Shown piece by piece: positions 43,799-51,476 of a DNA stretch of 56,695 nucleotides. The translations under genes and the position numbers were made by a program. Each line of letters begins with the position of its first letter. Position 1 is the stretch's first letter. The notes under the pieces were generated by a model, which was not told the DNA's origin, did no database searches, and saw only the letters and a list, made by a program, of their open reading frames with translations. Source of the stretch: JBDTGE01 sp050742975 (lineage in GTDB: Bacteria; Actinomycetota; Actinomycetes; Mycobacteriales; Jatrophihabitantaceae); assembly GCA_050742975.1 (NCBI GenBank), contig JBOGDQ010000146.1, forward strand, positions 1 to 56,695. Direction: 5' to 3'.

Positions 43799-45502
43799 TC
43801 AGGCGTCGGCGACCAGACCCTCCGGCGCGTCGGCCGGTGTGCCGGCAACCTGGGCACGCGCCTGCTCGGGCGAGAGCCGGGACCAGATCGCCAGCACGTA
43901 GATGATGATGGTGAGGCCGGCGATGACGAGAAACGCCCAGCCGAAGCCGATGTTGTTCTGCTGCCCCTGCGCCGTGTCGTCCGAGCTGTAGATGCCCTGC
44001 CAGGAGATAGCGGCCAGACCGCCGAACCACAGCAGGATCCACCAGCCGTGACGGAACTGCAGAACGCGCCGCAGGTCGGGCCGATAGATCAATTGGGCGA
44101 GCAGGATCACCAGGCCGATGCCGACCGTCGCGAACAGCTTCCAGTCCACGTCCCAACCGGCCCAGTAGATCATCAGGTTGGCCGCGTAGAAGGCGAGAAG
44201 CGGGATGACGTGCCCGCCCGGCAGGCGGAACGGCCGCTCCTGCTCAGGCATCTGCTGGCGCATGGACATCAGCACCAGCGACCCGGAGCCGAACGAGAGC
44301 ACCGTCGCCGAGGTCACGAAGCCGACCAGCTTGCTCCAACTCGGGAACGGCAAGAAGATGATCAGCCCGACGACGAAGGCAAGCGCCACGCTGGCCCACG
44401 GGACGCCGCGGCTGCTGGTCTTGGCCAACTGACGCGGGGCGTTGTCGTTGCGCGCCATCGCGTACGACAGGCGCGCGGTCACCGTTGTGTAGATCAGCCC
44501 GGTGTCGGCGGGTGACACGACCGCGTCGACGAGCAGGATCGTCGACAGCCAGGACAGCCCGATCAGCGACGCGATCGCAGCCAGCGGCCCGGCGTCGTTC
44601 GTGAACGCCAGGTTGGCCCAGCCGTGCGCACTCGCCAGGTCCGACGGCCGGACTGCGCCGATGTACGCGATCTGCAGCAGCACGTAGATGATCGCGGTGA
44701 TCACGATCGATCCGATGACCGCGAGTGGGATGTTGCGCTTGGGGTTGTCGCTCTCGCCGCCCAGCTCGACACCCTGCCGGAAACCGAGGAACGAGAAGAC
44801 GATGCCAGCGACGACGATCGCGTGGAACATGCCCTTGGCGCCATCGGGGGCGAACCCGTACTTGGTGAAGTTCGCGGTGTGGAACGTGGTGAACAGGAAG
44901 GCGAAGATCGTGATCAGAATGATCGCCAGCTTCCACCAGACGATGACGTTGTTCAGCCGGGCGAACCAGCGGATGCCGATCAGGTTGACGAAGGAGAAGA
45001 ACAGCATGCCGGCGGCGGCGATGAGGTAGCCTTCCGGCCAGCTCAGCACGGCGTGCGAGTTCAGCAGCCCGTGCCGGTAGCTGCTCGCGTACGCGATGGC
45101 ACCCTCTACCTCGATGGGCGCCACCACCGCGGCCGCGACCCAGGTGACCCAGCCCATGGTGAAGCTGGCGAACGAGCCGAACGAGTAGTGCGGGAACCGG
45201 ACCACGCCACCTGATACCGGGAACATCGCGCCGAGTTCGCAGTACACCAGGCCGATCAGCATGATCATGACGGCGCCGAGCACCCAGGCGAAGATCGCCA
45301 CCGGGCCGGCGAGATGCGTCGCCTTGAACGCGCCGAACAGCCAGCCCGAGCCGATGATCGAACCGACGCCCGCGAACAGCAGGCCTACCGGGCCGATGTG
45401 GCGCTTGAGACCACTGGTCGCGTCCTCGGCGCCGTACTCCAACGTTCCTGTTCCAGCCCCTGGATGTACCGGGCCATTGCCCGGGTTAGCGACGTCGGTC
45501 AC
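43799..45502 (-). CDS. APC-family amino acid permease
   Basis: A 567-residue transporter with about 12-14 hydrophobic segments. Residues 34-60 (HIGPVGLLFAGVGSIIGSGW) contain the glycine-rich TM1 motif of the amino acid-polyamine-organocation superfamily. FSFLGFRQGVELGGESDNPKRNI is the conserved TM6-loop block. GTG at 45502 has GAGGAGG a few bases upstream. The substrate is not evident. The gene is divergent from the chorismate mutase gene and shares an upstream region with a 13-bp inverted repeat, so a link to aromatic amino acids is possible but unproven. Confidence 0.85.
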   Translation of the reverse strand: MTDVANPGNGPVHPGAGTGTLEYGAEDATSGLKRHIGPVGLLFAGVGSIIGSGWLFGAFKATHLAGPVAIFAWVLGAVMIMLIGLVYCELGAMFPVSGGVVRFPHYSFGSFASFTMGWVTWVAAAVVAPIEVEGAIAYASSYRHGLLNSHAVLSWPEGYLIAAAGMLFFSFVNLIGIRWFARLNNVIVWWKLAIILITIFAFLFTTFHTANFTKYGFAPDGAKGMFHAIVVAGIVFSFLGFRQGVELGGESDNPKRNIPLAVIGSIVITAIIYVLLQIAYIGAVRPSDLASAHGWANLAFTNDAGPLAAIASLIGLSWLSTILLVDAVVSPADTGLIYTTVTARLSYAMARNDNAPRQLAKTSSRGVPWASVALAFVVGLIIFLPFPSWSKLVGFVTSATVLSFGSGSLVLMSMRQQMPEQERPFRLPGGHVIPLLAFYAANLMIYWAGWDVDWKLFATVGIGLVILLAQLIYRPDLRRVLQFRHGWWILLWFGGLAAISWQGIYSSDDTAQGQQNNIGFGWAFLVIAGLTIIIYVLAIWSRLSPEQARAQVAGTPADAPEGLVADA

Positions 45503-45622
45503 CGCAGCCTCCTCGAATCCGAGCGGCGACGACTGTCAATTCGAGGGCGCGCCCCGCCGCATATCCGTCTAATTCGTGACGCTACTCCCGAACCACGCCG
45601 ACAACGGGCAACCGGGTCCGAG

Positions 45623-45653
45623 CAAGCGCGTCCCACCTCTTGGGACGCGCTTG
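45623..45653. promoter_or_regulatory. 13-bp inverted repeat in the divergent permease/chorismate mutase region
   Basis: CAAGCGCGTCCCA and TGGGACGCGCTTG, perfect arms with loop CCTCT. The right arm overlaps the predicted -35 (45651) of the leader promoter. Both flanking genes point away, so a terminator is not needed and an operator is more likely. Confidence 0.45.
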
Positions 45654-45680
45654 CCGCTGAGTGAGAGCGCGTGCCAGTAT
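45651..45680 (+). promoter_or_regulatory. Promoter of the attenuated chorismate mutase transcript
   Basis: TTGCCG (45651-45656), 18-base spacer, CAGTAT (45675-45680). The start point expected six or seven bases after the -10 coincides with the GTG at 45687, so the leader peptide would be translated from a leaderless end. Confidence 0.5.
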
Positions 45681-45686
45681 TGCCTC

Positions 45687-45752
45687 GTGCTTCACCCTGC
45701 TGGCCGATTTTTCTACGGGTACCGCTCCACGGTCCCCGTCGTTGCCGGCTGA
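45687..45752 (+). CDS. Leader peptide with Phe-Phe-Tyr-Gly-Tyr (attenuator)
   Basis: A 21-codon frame from GTG 45687 to TGA 45750-45752, containing FFYGY at codons 8-12. It sits between a promoter and an intrinsic terminator ahead of chorismate mutase, whose product prephenate feeds Phe and Tyr synthesis. Ribosome stalling on these codons when Phe-tRNA or Tyr-tRNA is scarce would free the antiterminator. Too short to find by length alone; support comes from the codon content and RNA folds. Confidence 0.7.
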   Translation: MLHPAGRFFYGYRSTVPVVAG

Positions 45753-45797
45753 ACTCACAACCACCGACGCCCCGGGCCGAGAGCCCCGGGGCGTTTT
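45716..45797 (+). promoter_or_regulatory. Attenuator folds and terminator for chorismate mutase
   Basis: Segment 1:2: CGGGTACCG (45716-45724) with CGGTCCCCG (45730-45738), one mismatch. Segment 2:3: CGTCG (45737-45741) with CGACG (45765-45769), with possible extra TTG/CAA pairs. Segment 3:4 terminator: ACGCCCCGGG (45767-45776) with CCCGGGGCGT (45785-45794), followed by a TTTT run to 45797. Segment 1 overlaps the last Tyr codons. This is the standard layout of ribosome-mediated attenuation. Confidence 0.7.
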
Positions 45798-45848
45798 CCA
45801 TGCGCGTCCTGCGGCACTCGTGACACGGGCCATCTGAAAGGCATCACG

Positions 45849-46139
45849 ATGACCACGGCACTGAACCCCACCGACGCCGGCCTGCCGCCCGTTGCGGTCG
45901 TCGACCCGATCCCGCTGCTGCGCGGGCAGATCGACGCCCTGGACGAGGCGATTGTCAACCTCGTCAACGAGCGCGCCCGCCTGTCGCGACGCATCCAGAC
46001 CGCCCGCATGAACGGGGGCGGCACGCGCGTCGAACTCGGGCGCGAGCGGGTGATCCTCGACGCGTACCGCTCGGCGCTCGGGCGGGACGGCGCGCACCTG
46101 GCCGACGCCGTCCTGCAGGTCTGCCGCGGGGAACGCTGA
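45849..46139 (+). CDS. Chorismate mutase (AroQ type)
   Basis: A 96-residue helical AroQ chorismate mutase that turns chorismate into prephenate. LLRGQIDALDEAIVNLVNERARLSRRIQTARM is helix 1, with the conserved Arg, Asp-Glu and Lys/Arg pattern, and GGGTRVELGRERVILDAYRSAL follows. No signal peptide, so it is a cytoplasmic enzyme like Rv0948c of M. tuberculosis, which works in complex with DAHP synthase; its N-terminal extension is also similar in length. It lies behind the Phe/Tyr attenuator. ATG at 45849 has AAAGG upstream. Confidence 0.9.
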   Translation: MTTALNPTDAGLPPVAVVDPIPLLRGQIDALDEAIVNLVNERARLSRRIQTARMNGGGTRVELGRERVILDAYRSALGRDGAHLADAVLQVCRGER

Positions 46140-46147
46140 CCGCGCTG

Positions 46148-46194
46148 GATTCGGGAGTTTCCCGTCCACCTGTCGGACGGGAAACTCCCGAATC
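46148..46194 (-). repeat. 47-bp hairpin repeat, copy C (inverted; perfect 20-bp stem)
   Basis: GATTCGGGAGTTTCCCGTCC and GGACGGGAAACTCCCGAATC pair without mismatch around loop ACCTGTC. The loop is the reverse complement of GACAGGT, so this copy is inverted relative to A, B and D. It starts eight bases after the chorismate mutase stop and ends two bases before the convergent response-regulator stop: a bidirectional terminator position. Confidence 0.88.
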
Positions 46195-46196
46195 GG

Positions 46197-46835
46197 TCAG
46201 AGCATGCGACGGTCGGCGGCCCAGCGGGTCAGCTGGTGCCGGCAGGACAGCTGCAGCTTGCGCAGCACGTTCGACGCGTGCGTTTCCACCGTCTTGATCG
46301 AGATGAACAGCTCCGCCGCGATCTCCTTGTAGGCGTAGCCGCGTGCCAGCAGCCGCAGCACCTCGCGCTCACGCGGCGTCAGCTGGTCGAACTCCGGATC
46401 GACGGACGGGGTGACCGGAGCCTCGCGGAACGCGTCCAGTACGAACCCGGCCAGCCGCGGGCTGAACACCACGTCACCGTCGGCCACCCGGCGCACGGCG
46501 TCGGCCAGGTCGGTCGCCGAGATCGTCTTGGTGACATAACCGCGAGCGCCGGCTCGGATGATCGCGATGACGTCCTCCGCCGCGTCGGACACGGACAGCG
46601 CGAGGAAGCGCGTGTCCGGCAGCTCCGTCCCGAGCGCCTCCAGCACCGCGAGGCCACCGCCGTCGGGCATGTGCACGTCCAGCAGCACGACGTCCGGGCG
46701 CAGCTCGCGGATCGTCGAGATGGCCTCGGCCGGCGTGCCCGCCTCGCCCACGACGTCGACGGCGTCACCGAGCTCGGCCCGGACGCCGGCACGGAACATC
46801 CCGTGATCGTCCACCAGTACAACTCTCACGCTCAC
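46197..46835 (-). CDS. NarL/FixJ-family response regulator
   Basis: A 212-residue regulator. The receiver domain has the acidic pair in VVLVDDHGMFRAG, the phospho-acceptor Asp in VVLLDVHMPDGGG (about residue 54) and the conserved Lys in GYVTKTIS. The C-terminal LuxR helix-turn-helix reads LTPREREVLRLLARGYAYKE then SIKTVETHASNVLRKLQL. Its start overlaps the sensor kinase stop by four bases. The partner kinase carries a PspC domain, and a PspC protein is divergent upstream. Confidence 0.93.
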   Translation of the reverse strand: MSVRVVLVDDHGMFRAGVRAELGDAVDVVGEAGTPAEAISTIRELRPDVVLLDVHMPDGGGLAVLEALGTELPDTRFLALSVSDAAEDVIAIIRAGARGYVTKTISATDLADAVRRVADGDVVFSPRLAGFVLDAFREAPVTPSVDPEFDQLTPREREVLRLLARGYAYKEIAAELFISIKTVETHASNVLRKLQLSCRHQLTRWAADRRML

Positions 46836-48043
46836 CGCGGCATCCTGATCTCTACTTCGGTGCCGCCGCCCGGTTGGCTGCGGACCGTCACCTGGCCACC
46901 GTGTCGCTGGATGCGGCCGATGATCGAACTTCGCACGCCCTGCCGGTCCTCGGCGATCGCGTCGACGTCGAAGCCGACGCCGCGGTCCTTGACGAAGATA
47001 CTCACCGAGTCGGCCTCGACCTCGGCGTACAGCGAGACCGTCGTGACGCCCGCGTGCTTGGCCGCGTTGACGAGCGCCTCGCGGCTCGCTGCGGCGGCCG
47101 CGGCCAAACCGTCGTCGAGTACGGCATCGCCTACGAGGACGATCTCGACCGAGATCGCGTAGGAGTCCTCCACCTCGGCCGCGGCGACGCGCAGCTCGCT
47201 CGCGAGCTGACCGGACGTGGTGCGTGTGCCGTAGAGCAGGTTACGCAGCTCGCGCTCCTGGCCGCGGGCCAGTCGGCTCACCTCTCGCGGCGAGCCGGCG
47301 TTGCGCTGGATCAGTGCCAGCGTCTGCAGCACCGAGTCGTGCAGGTGGGCCGCGATGTCCGCACGCTCCTGACTGCGGATGCGCTCGCTACGCTCGGCAC
47401 CGAGCTGGGACATCAACCGGATCCACAGCGGTCCGGTGACCAGCGCCAGCCCGATGATCGTGACGACCATGGCCAGGAAACCGTCGCGCAGCGCGGTGAA
47501 GTCGGCCCGGTTCAGCACGAGTACGCCGCCGCAGGCGACGAGCACCGCACCGGACGCGAGGCGCAGCCGGCCGGCGCGGTCGGTGTGCCCGGCGGCGAGG
47601 GACGCCCGCGAGAGCCGCAGCAGTCGATCGCGCTCAAGGTCGGTGGCCTGCCGCCAGATCAGCGCGCCGCCGATGCACGCGAACATGGTCGGCACGAACA
47701 GCCCGCCGACCCGGCCGGTGTAGACGGCCGAGCCGATGGCCACGGCAGCGATCACACCGCCGATGACGTACTCCATCCAACCGGGCAGGCGCGAGGGACG
47801 CGCGTCGGGAGGGGTCGGCAGCACGATCCAGTACGCGCCGTAGAGCGCCAGCCCGAGGCCGCCGGCGAAGGAGAGGATCACGAACGCGATCCGGATGATC
47901 CGGGCCCTGACGTGCACGTGCTCGGCGATCCCCGCGGCGACCCCGGCGAGGTAACCGTGCTCGGTCGCGCGGTACAGCCGGCGCGTTGCGGGAACGGTTA
48001 CGGTCACCACCCCATGATTCCCCGTCGCATTGCCGAGCGGCAT
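46832..48043 (-). CDS. Sensor histidine kinase with N-terminal PspC domain
   Basis: A 403-residue membrane kinase. Residues 20-80 (RLYRATEHGYLAGVAAGIAE, then IRIAFVILSFAGGLGLALYG) are a PspC domain, followed by two pairs of hydrophobic helices. The HisKA_3 region ADIAAHLHDSVLQTLALIQR carries the phosphorylated His, and the HATPase has EALVNAAKHAGV and KDRGVGFDVDA. It signals to the NarL-type regulator downstream, probably in response to cell-envelope stress (inferred from PspC). ATG at 48043; in-frame GTGs a little later are alternatives. Confidence 0.9.
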   Translation of the reverse strand: MPLGNATGNHGVVTVTVPATRRLYRATEHGYLAGVAAGIAEHVHVRARIIRIAFVILSFAGGLGLALYGAYWIVLPTPPDARPSRLPGWMEYVIGGVIAAVAIGSAVYTGRVGGLFVPTMFACIGGALIWRQATDLERDRLLRLSRASLAAGHTDRAGRLRLASGAVLVACGGVLVLNRADFTALRDGFLAMVVTIIGLALVTGPLWIRLMSQLGAERSERIRSQERADIAAHLHDSVLQTLALIQRNAGSPREVSRLARGQERELRNLLYGTRTTSGQLASELRVAAAEVEDSYAISVEIVLVGDAVLDDGLAAAAAASREALVNAAKHAGVTTVSLYAEVEADSVSIFVKDRGVGFDVDAIAEDRQGVRSSIIGRIQRHGGQVTVRSQPGGGTEVEIRMPR

Positions 48044-48085
48044 CAGGTGAGGCCCTGATACCGCGATTCAGGGTGCGGTTCAGGG
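48043..48085. promoter_or_regulatory. TCAGGG repeats in the divergent kinase/PspC region
   Basis: TCAGG (48043), CCCTGA (48053-48058), TCAGGG (48068-48073) and TCAGGG (48080-48085) lie between the two start codons. CCCTGA and the first TCAGGG form a dyad with a 9-base spacer; the last two are direct repeats 12 bases apart. These may be binding sites of the NarL-type regulator. Confidence 0.4.
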
Positions 48086-48130
48086 GGGAACCCGATGCGC
48101 CCGACGGCCCGTGACGGCAACCTGGATGTT

Positions 48131-49345
48131 ATGACAACGACCGATACCGGCTGGATCCCGCCGCAGCCGCCTCCGCCACCCCAGCCCCCGCAGCGCCTGA
48201 TGCGCCGCAGCCGCACCGATCGGGTGGGCGCCGGCGTGGCCGGCGGCCTGGGCCAGTACTTCAACCTCGACCCCGTGCTGTTCCGGGTGCTGTTCGCGGT
48301 GTCCGCGTTCTTCGGTGGCGCCGGCGTCCTCGCGTATGTCATCGCGTGGGCCGCGATCCCGGAGGAGGGCGCGGTCAACGCTCCGGTCGACCGGATCGTG
48401 GGCGCGCTCCGGCGCCGTCGCGTGCCGATCTGGCTCGTCGCCACCGTGGTGGCCATCGCGCTCTGGATCGTCGCGTTCAGCTGGTGGGCGCCCGGGCCGT
48501 TCTTCCCCGTCATGATCGTGGTGATCCTGCTCGTGGTCGTGTTCGGCCGGCACGGTTACGTCTCGCGCAGCCGCGACGACGTTCCGGGCGCGGCACCCAC
48601 GGTCAGCCTGAATAAGGACGGCGAGGCCGCGCCGTCCGACCCCAACGCCCCCTACTGGGTGGGATCGACCCGGGCCTGGCTGGCCGAGGCCAAGCAGGCC
48701 AGCCGCGAGCGTCGGCGCCGCGCCTTCCCCGTCCGGATCGCCGTGCTGGGTGCGCTGGTCGCGACGCTGACCGCCCTGGGCATCACCGACGCCGTCACCG
48801 GCATTCACCTGCCCGTCTACTTCTGGGTGACCGGCGGCATCGTCGCAGTCGGCCTGCTGATCGGGATGGCGCTGCGCCGCACGCCGTGGTCGATGGCGCC
48901 GCTGCTGATCCCCGCGGTGGCCGGCATGATCGCGTTCGGCAACTCGCACGCGTCACTGCACGACGGCGTCGGCCAGACGGACTGGACACCGACCGCGGTC
49001 AGCCAGCTGAAGTCGGACTACGCGCTGGCGTTCGGCAAGGGGACGCTCGACCTGCGCAGCATCGGCCCGGTCACCGCTGCGCGCGACGTCGACATCACGA
49101 TGGCGGCCGGACAGGTGCGGATCCTGCTGCCGAGCACGCTCAACGCGACGGTGCACGCCAACGTCCGGATCGGCGAGATCACCGTGGACGGTGACAACGT
49201 CGCGGACACCCACGGCGGCGGTTTCCACCGCACGCACGGCTACGACATCGACCACACCGTGCTGCCGCCAACGGGCTCGACCGGTGCGCCGGTGACGATC
49301 ACCGTGCACCTCGCGGACGGCAACATCGACGTCGAGCACGATTAA
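48131..49345 (+). CDS. PspC-domain membrane protein with C-terminal beta-rich domain
   Basis: A 404-residue protein. After a Pro-rich start (GWIPPQPPPPPQPPQ), residues 23-85 are a PspC domain (RLMRRSRTDRVGAGVAGGLG, LFRVLFAVSAFFGGAGVLAYV). Further hydrophobic helices sit near residues 98-140 and 210-280, and the C-terminal 100 residues are beta-rich without membrane segments (LLPSTLNATVHANVRIGEIT), resembling the LiaF-type domain. It is divergent from the PspC-kinase gene, suggesting a feedback partner of that sensor. ATG at 48131. Confidence 0.85.
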   Translation: MTTTDTGWIPPQPPPPPQPPQRLMRRSRTDRVGAGVAGGLGQYFNLDPVLFRVLFAVSAFFGGAGVLAYVIAWAAIPEEGAVNAPVDRIVGALRRRRVPIWLVATVVAIALWIVAFSWWAPGPFFPVMIVVILLVVVFGRHGYVSRSRDDVPGAAPTVSLNKDGEAAPSDPNAPYWVGSTRAWLAEAKQASRERRRRAFPVRIAVLGALVATLTALGITDAVTGIHLPVYFWVTGGIVAVGLLIGMALRRTPWSMAPLLIPAVAGMIAFGNSHASLHDGVGQTDWTPTAVSQLKSDYALAFGKGTLDLRSIGPVTAARDVDITMAAGQVRILLPSTLNATVHANVRIGEITVDGDNVADTHGGGFHRTHGYDIDHTVLPPTGSTGAPVTITVHLADGNIDVEHD

Positions 49346-49348
49346 CTG

Positions 49349-49401
49349 CCCGATTCGGGAGTTTCTCGTCCGAGGGGTGGACGAAAAACTCCCGAATCGG
49401 G
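49349..49401 (+). repeat. 47-bp hairpin repeat, copy D (extended 23-bp stem)
   Basis: Core 49352-49398, with CCC/GGG extending the arms to 23 bases with one mismatch. The loop is GAGGGGT. It begins three bases after the PspC gene stop and ends 12 bases before the stop of the convergent binding-protein gene. Same orientation as copies A and B. Confidence 0.85.
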
Positions 49402-49413
49402 AACGGGACGGTG

Positions 49414-50490
49414 TCAGCCGGCGGCGGTCGCCGGGTTCGTTGTCACGCTGGTGCCTTCGAGCTGGTTGGCCTGCATCGCGTAGGTGTTGGTGAACGTGTT
49501 CGCCAACGTCACCTTGCCGACGTCGACTCCCAGCGTCTTCTCCATGGCGTAGATCGTCTTCGGGCCACCGGCCGGCATGATGCCGTCAGGCAGGAACTGA
49601 CCCTTGTCCGTGGTCAGGCCGGCGATGTACTGCGCCTTGCTGATCGTGGAGTTCGAGACGAACTGGGCCGGCATCTTGTCGGCGATGTCGGTGGCCGAGT
49701 GGGTGTTGATCCAGTGCATGGTGGCGACGAGGGCGTCCACGACCGCCTGCACCGCCTTCTGGTGCGACTTCACCCAGCTCGCCTGGGCCAACACGCCCGC
49801 TGCCGGCCAGGCCCCGCCGAGGGCAGCCTGGGCTCCCTGGGTCGTGGCGAGGTCGATCGCCGGGTACGCGAGCTTCTTCGACTCCAGCGCACCCACGGTC
49901 GGCTGAGTCGTCATCACGCACTGCGCGGTGTTGCGCTGGATGGCCGCAATGGCCGTGGCGCCGGCGCCAACGGCGAGCGGCTTGTACTGGCTGCGCGAGA
50001 TGCCGTGCTGCGAGGCCATGAACTGGGTCAGCTCGTCAGTACCCGAGCCCAGGTCGGTGACACCGAGCGTCTTGCCCTTGAAGTCGGCCGCGGAGTGGAC
50101 GCCGCTGTTCGTGCCGCACATCTCACGCTCGCCGGGAGCGCCGGACAGCTGCACGACGTTGATGATGTTCTTGCCCTTGGCCTGGAAGTCGATGGTGTGG
50201 ATGTACCACGCGCCGGCCATGTCGACCTGTCCGGAGGCCATCGCGTCCTCGGCCCCGACACCGCCGTTCTGCTCGGTGGAGAGCTCTACCTTGACGCCGT
50301 ACTTCTTGTAGAAGCCGAGGTTCTGCGCCAGCTGATACGGCAGGTAGATCTGCTTGTCGATGCCACCGACCATGAGCCTGACCGTGGGCGTCTTGGCCGA
50401 ATCGCTGCTCTTGGTGCTGCTCGAGCACGCGGCGGTGCCCAGGGCGAGCGTGCCCACCGCGGCGGCCACGCAGATCGTGCGTTTGAACAT
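49414..50490 (-). CDS. ABC transporter substrate-binding lipoprotein (NMT1/TauA-like)
   Basis: A 358-residue lipoprotein: MFKRTICVAAAVGTLALGTA then lipobox TAAC and a Ser-rich linker. The mature domain (RLMVGGIDKQIYLPYQLAQN, GFYKKYGVKVEL, GQVDMAGAWYIHT) is of the NMT1/nitrate-sulfonate-taurine binding type. It is the last gene of an ATPase-permease-binding protein set. The substrate is not obvious; taurine, sulfonate, aromatic acid and pyrimidine relatives are all in this family. Confidence 0.88.
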   Translation of the reverse strand: MFKRTICVAAAVGTLALGTAACSSSTKSSDSAKTPTVRLMVGGIDKQIYLPYQLAQNLGFYKKYGVKVELSTEQNGGVGAEDAMASGQVDMAGAWYIHTIDFQAKGKNIINVVQLSGAPGEREMCGTNSGVHSAADFKGKTLGVTDLGSGTDELTQFMASQHGISRSQYKPLAVGAGATAIAAIQRNTAQCVMTTQPTVGALESKKLAYPAIDLATTQGAQAALGGAWPAAGVLAQASWVKSHQKAVQAVVDALVATMHWINTHSATDIADKMPAQFVSNSTISKAQYIAGLTTDKGQFLPDGIMPAGGPKTIYAMEKTLGVDVGKVTLANTFTNTYAMQANQLEGTSVTTNPATAAG

Positions 50491-50555
50491 GTTGCTGTTC
50501 CCTTCTGTTGGTGATTTCGGACTGGCCGCGGCGGTCGCCGAAGCGTGGGGTGGAC

Positions 50556-51476
50556 TCAGATCGCCTGAGCCTCCGAGCGGCTGGGCGGTCGCCAGGCCAG
50601 CACGCGCTTCTCGAGCTGCGCGAGGAAGTACTCGGCGACGAGCGTGACGACTGCCATGATCAACATGCAGGCGAAGACGGTGTCCATGTCGAACTGGCCC
50701 TGCGCCTGGACGATGATCAGGCCGATGCCGTGTTGCGCGCCGAGCACCTCGGCGACGAGGGCGCCGATGATCGCGAAGCCGAACGCGGTGTGCAGGCTGG
50801 CGATGATCCACGTCAGCGCCGACGGGATCGTGACGTGGCGGGCGACCTGCAACGGTGACGCACCGAGCACCCGCACGTTCGCGACGAGGTTCTGATCGAC
50901 TTCGCGGACGCCCTGGAAGGCGTTGAAGAAGACGATGAAGAAGACGAGGACGGCAGCCAGAAGCACCTTCGGGAACGTGCCGAGGCCGAAGGCCACCACG
51001 AAGATCGACCCCAGGATGATCCGCGGGATCGAGTTGGCGATCTTGATATACGGGCCGAGGACTTCGGCGAGGAATCGGTTCTGGCCGAGGAGCAGTCCCA
51101 GCACGATGCCGGCGCCGGTGCCCAGCAGGAAGCCGTAGAGGGCCTCCTTGATGGTGATCCACAGGTTCATCCAGATCGATCCGAACGCGGTGCCCTTGGT
51201 GAACAGATCCACCAGGCTGTGGTAGACGCCGGACGGCTGGCCGAAGAAGAACTTGTCGACGAGGCCGACGGTGGTGAACCACTGCCAGCCGCCGACGATG
51301 ATGACCGGCACCAGGATCCGGCCGAGCCAGACCAGCGCGGTGCGCCGGCGGCGCGCGCGACGGGCGCTGACCTGCAGGCTGGTGTCGATGTCCGCAGCAG
51401 CCGTGACGGCGGCCGGAGGCGTGGGAAGCGTCGTGTCCACCGGGGTCTCCCTAACACTGAGCGTCGGCATCTTCAT
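50556..51476 (-). CDS. ABC transporter permease (TauC/SsuC-like)
   Basis: A 306-residue permease with six or seven hydrophobic helices. The EAA loop reads ASPLQVARHVTIPSALTWII. An N-terminal cytoplasmic stretch of about 50 residues is Ala/Thr/Arg-rich. ATG at 51476 overlaps the ATPase stop by four bases; MPTL two codons on is an alternative. It forms the channel with the ATPase and takes substrate from the NMT1-like lipoprotein 65 bases downstream. Confidence 0.9.
   Translation of the reverse strand: MKMPTLSVRETPVDTTLPTPPAAVTAAADIDTSLQVSARRARRRRTALVWLGRILVPVIIVGGWQWFTTVGLVDKFFFGQPSGVYHSLVDLFTKGTAFGSIWMNLWITIKEALYGFLLGTGAGIVLGLLLGQNRFLAEVLGPYIKIANSIPRIILGSIFVVAFGLGTFPKVLLAAVLVFFIVFFNAFQGVREVDQNLVANVRVLGASPLQVARHVTIPSALTWIIASLHTAFGFAIIGALVAEVLGAQHGIGLIIVQAQGQFDMDTVFACMLIMAVVTLVAEYFLAQLEKRVLAWRPPSRSEAQAI

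Noticed and set aside
45600..45660. Possible guanidine-type riboswitch near the APC permease (GTCCGAG and ACGGGC strings)
   Set aside because: The strings lie on the strand opposite the permease and the rest of the conserved core is missing; the dyad and attenuator explain the region better.
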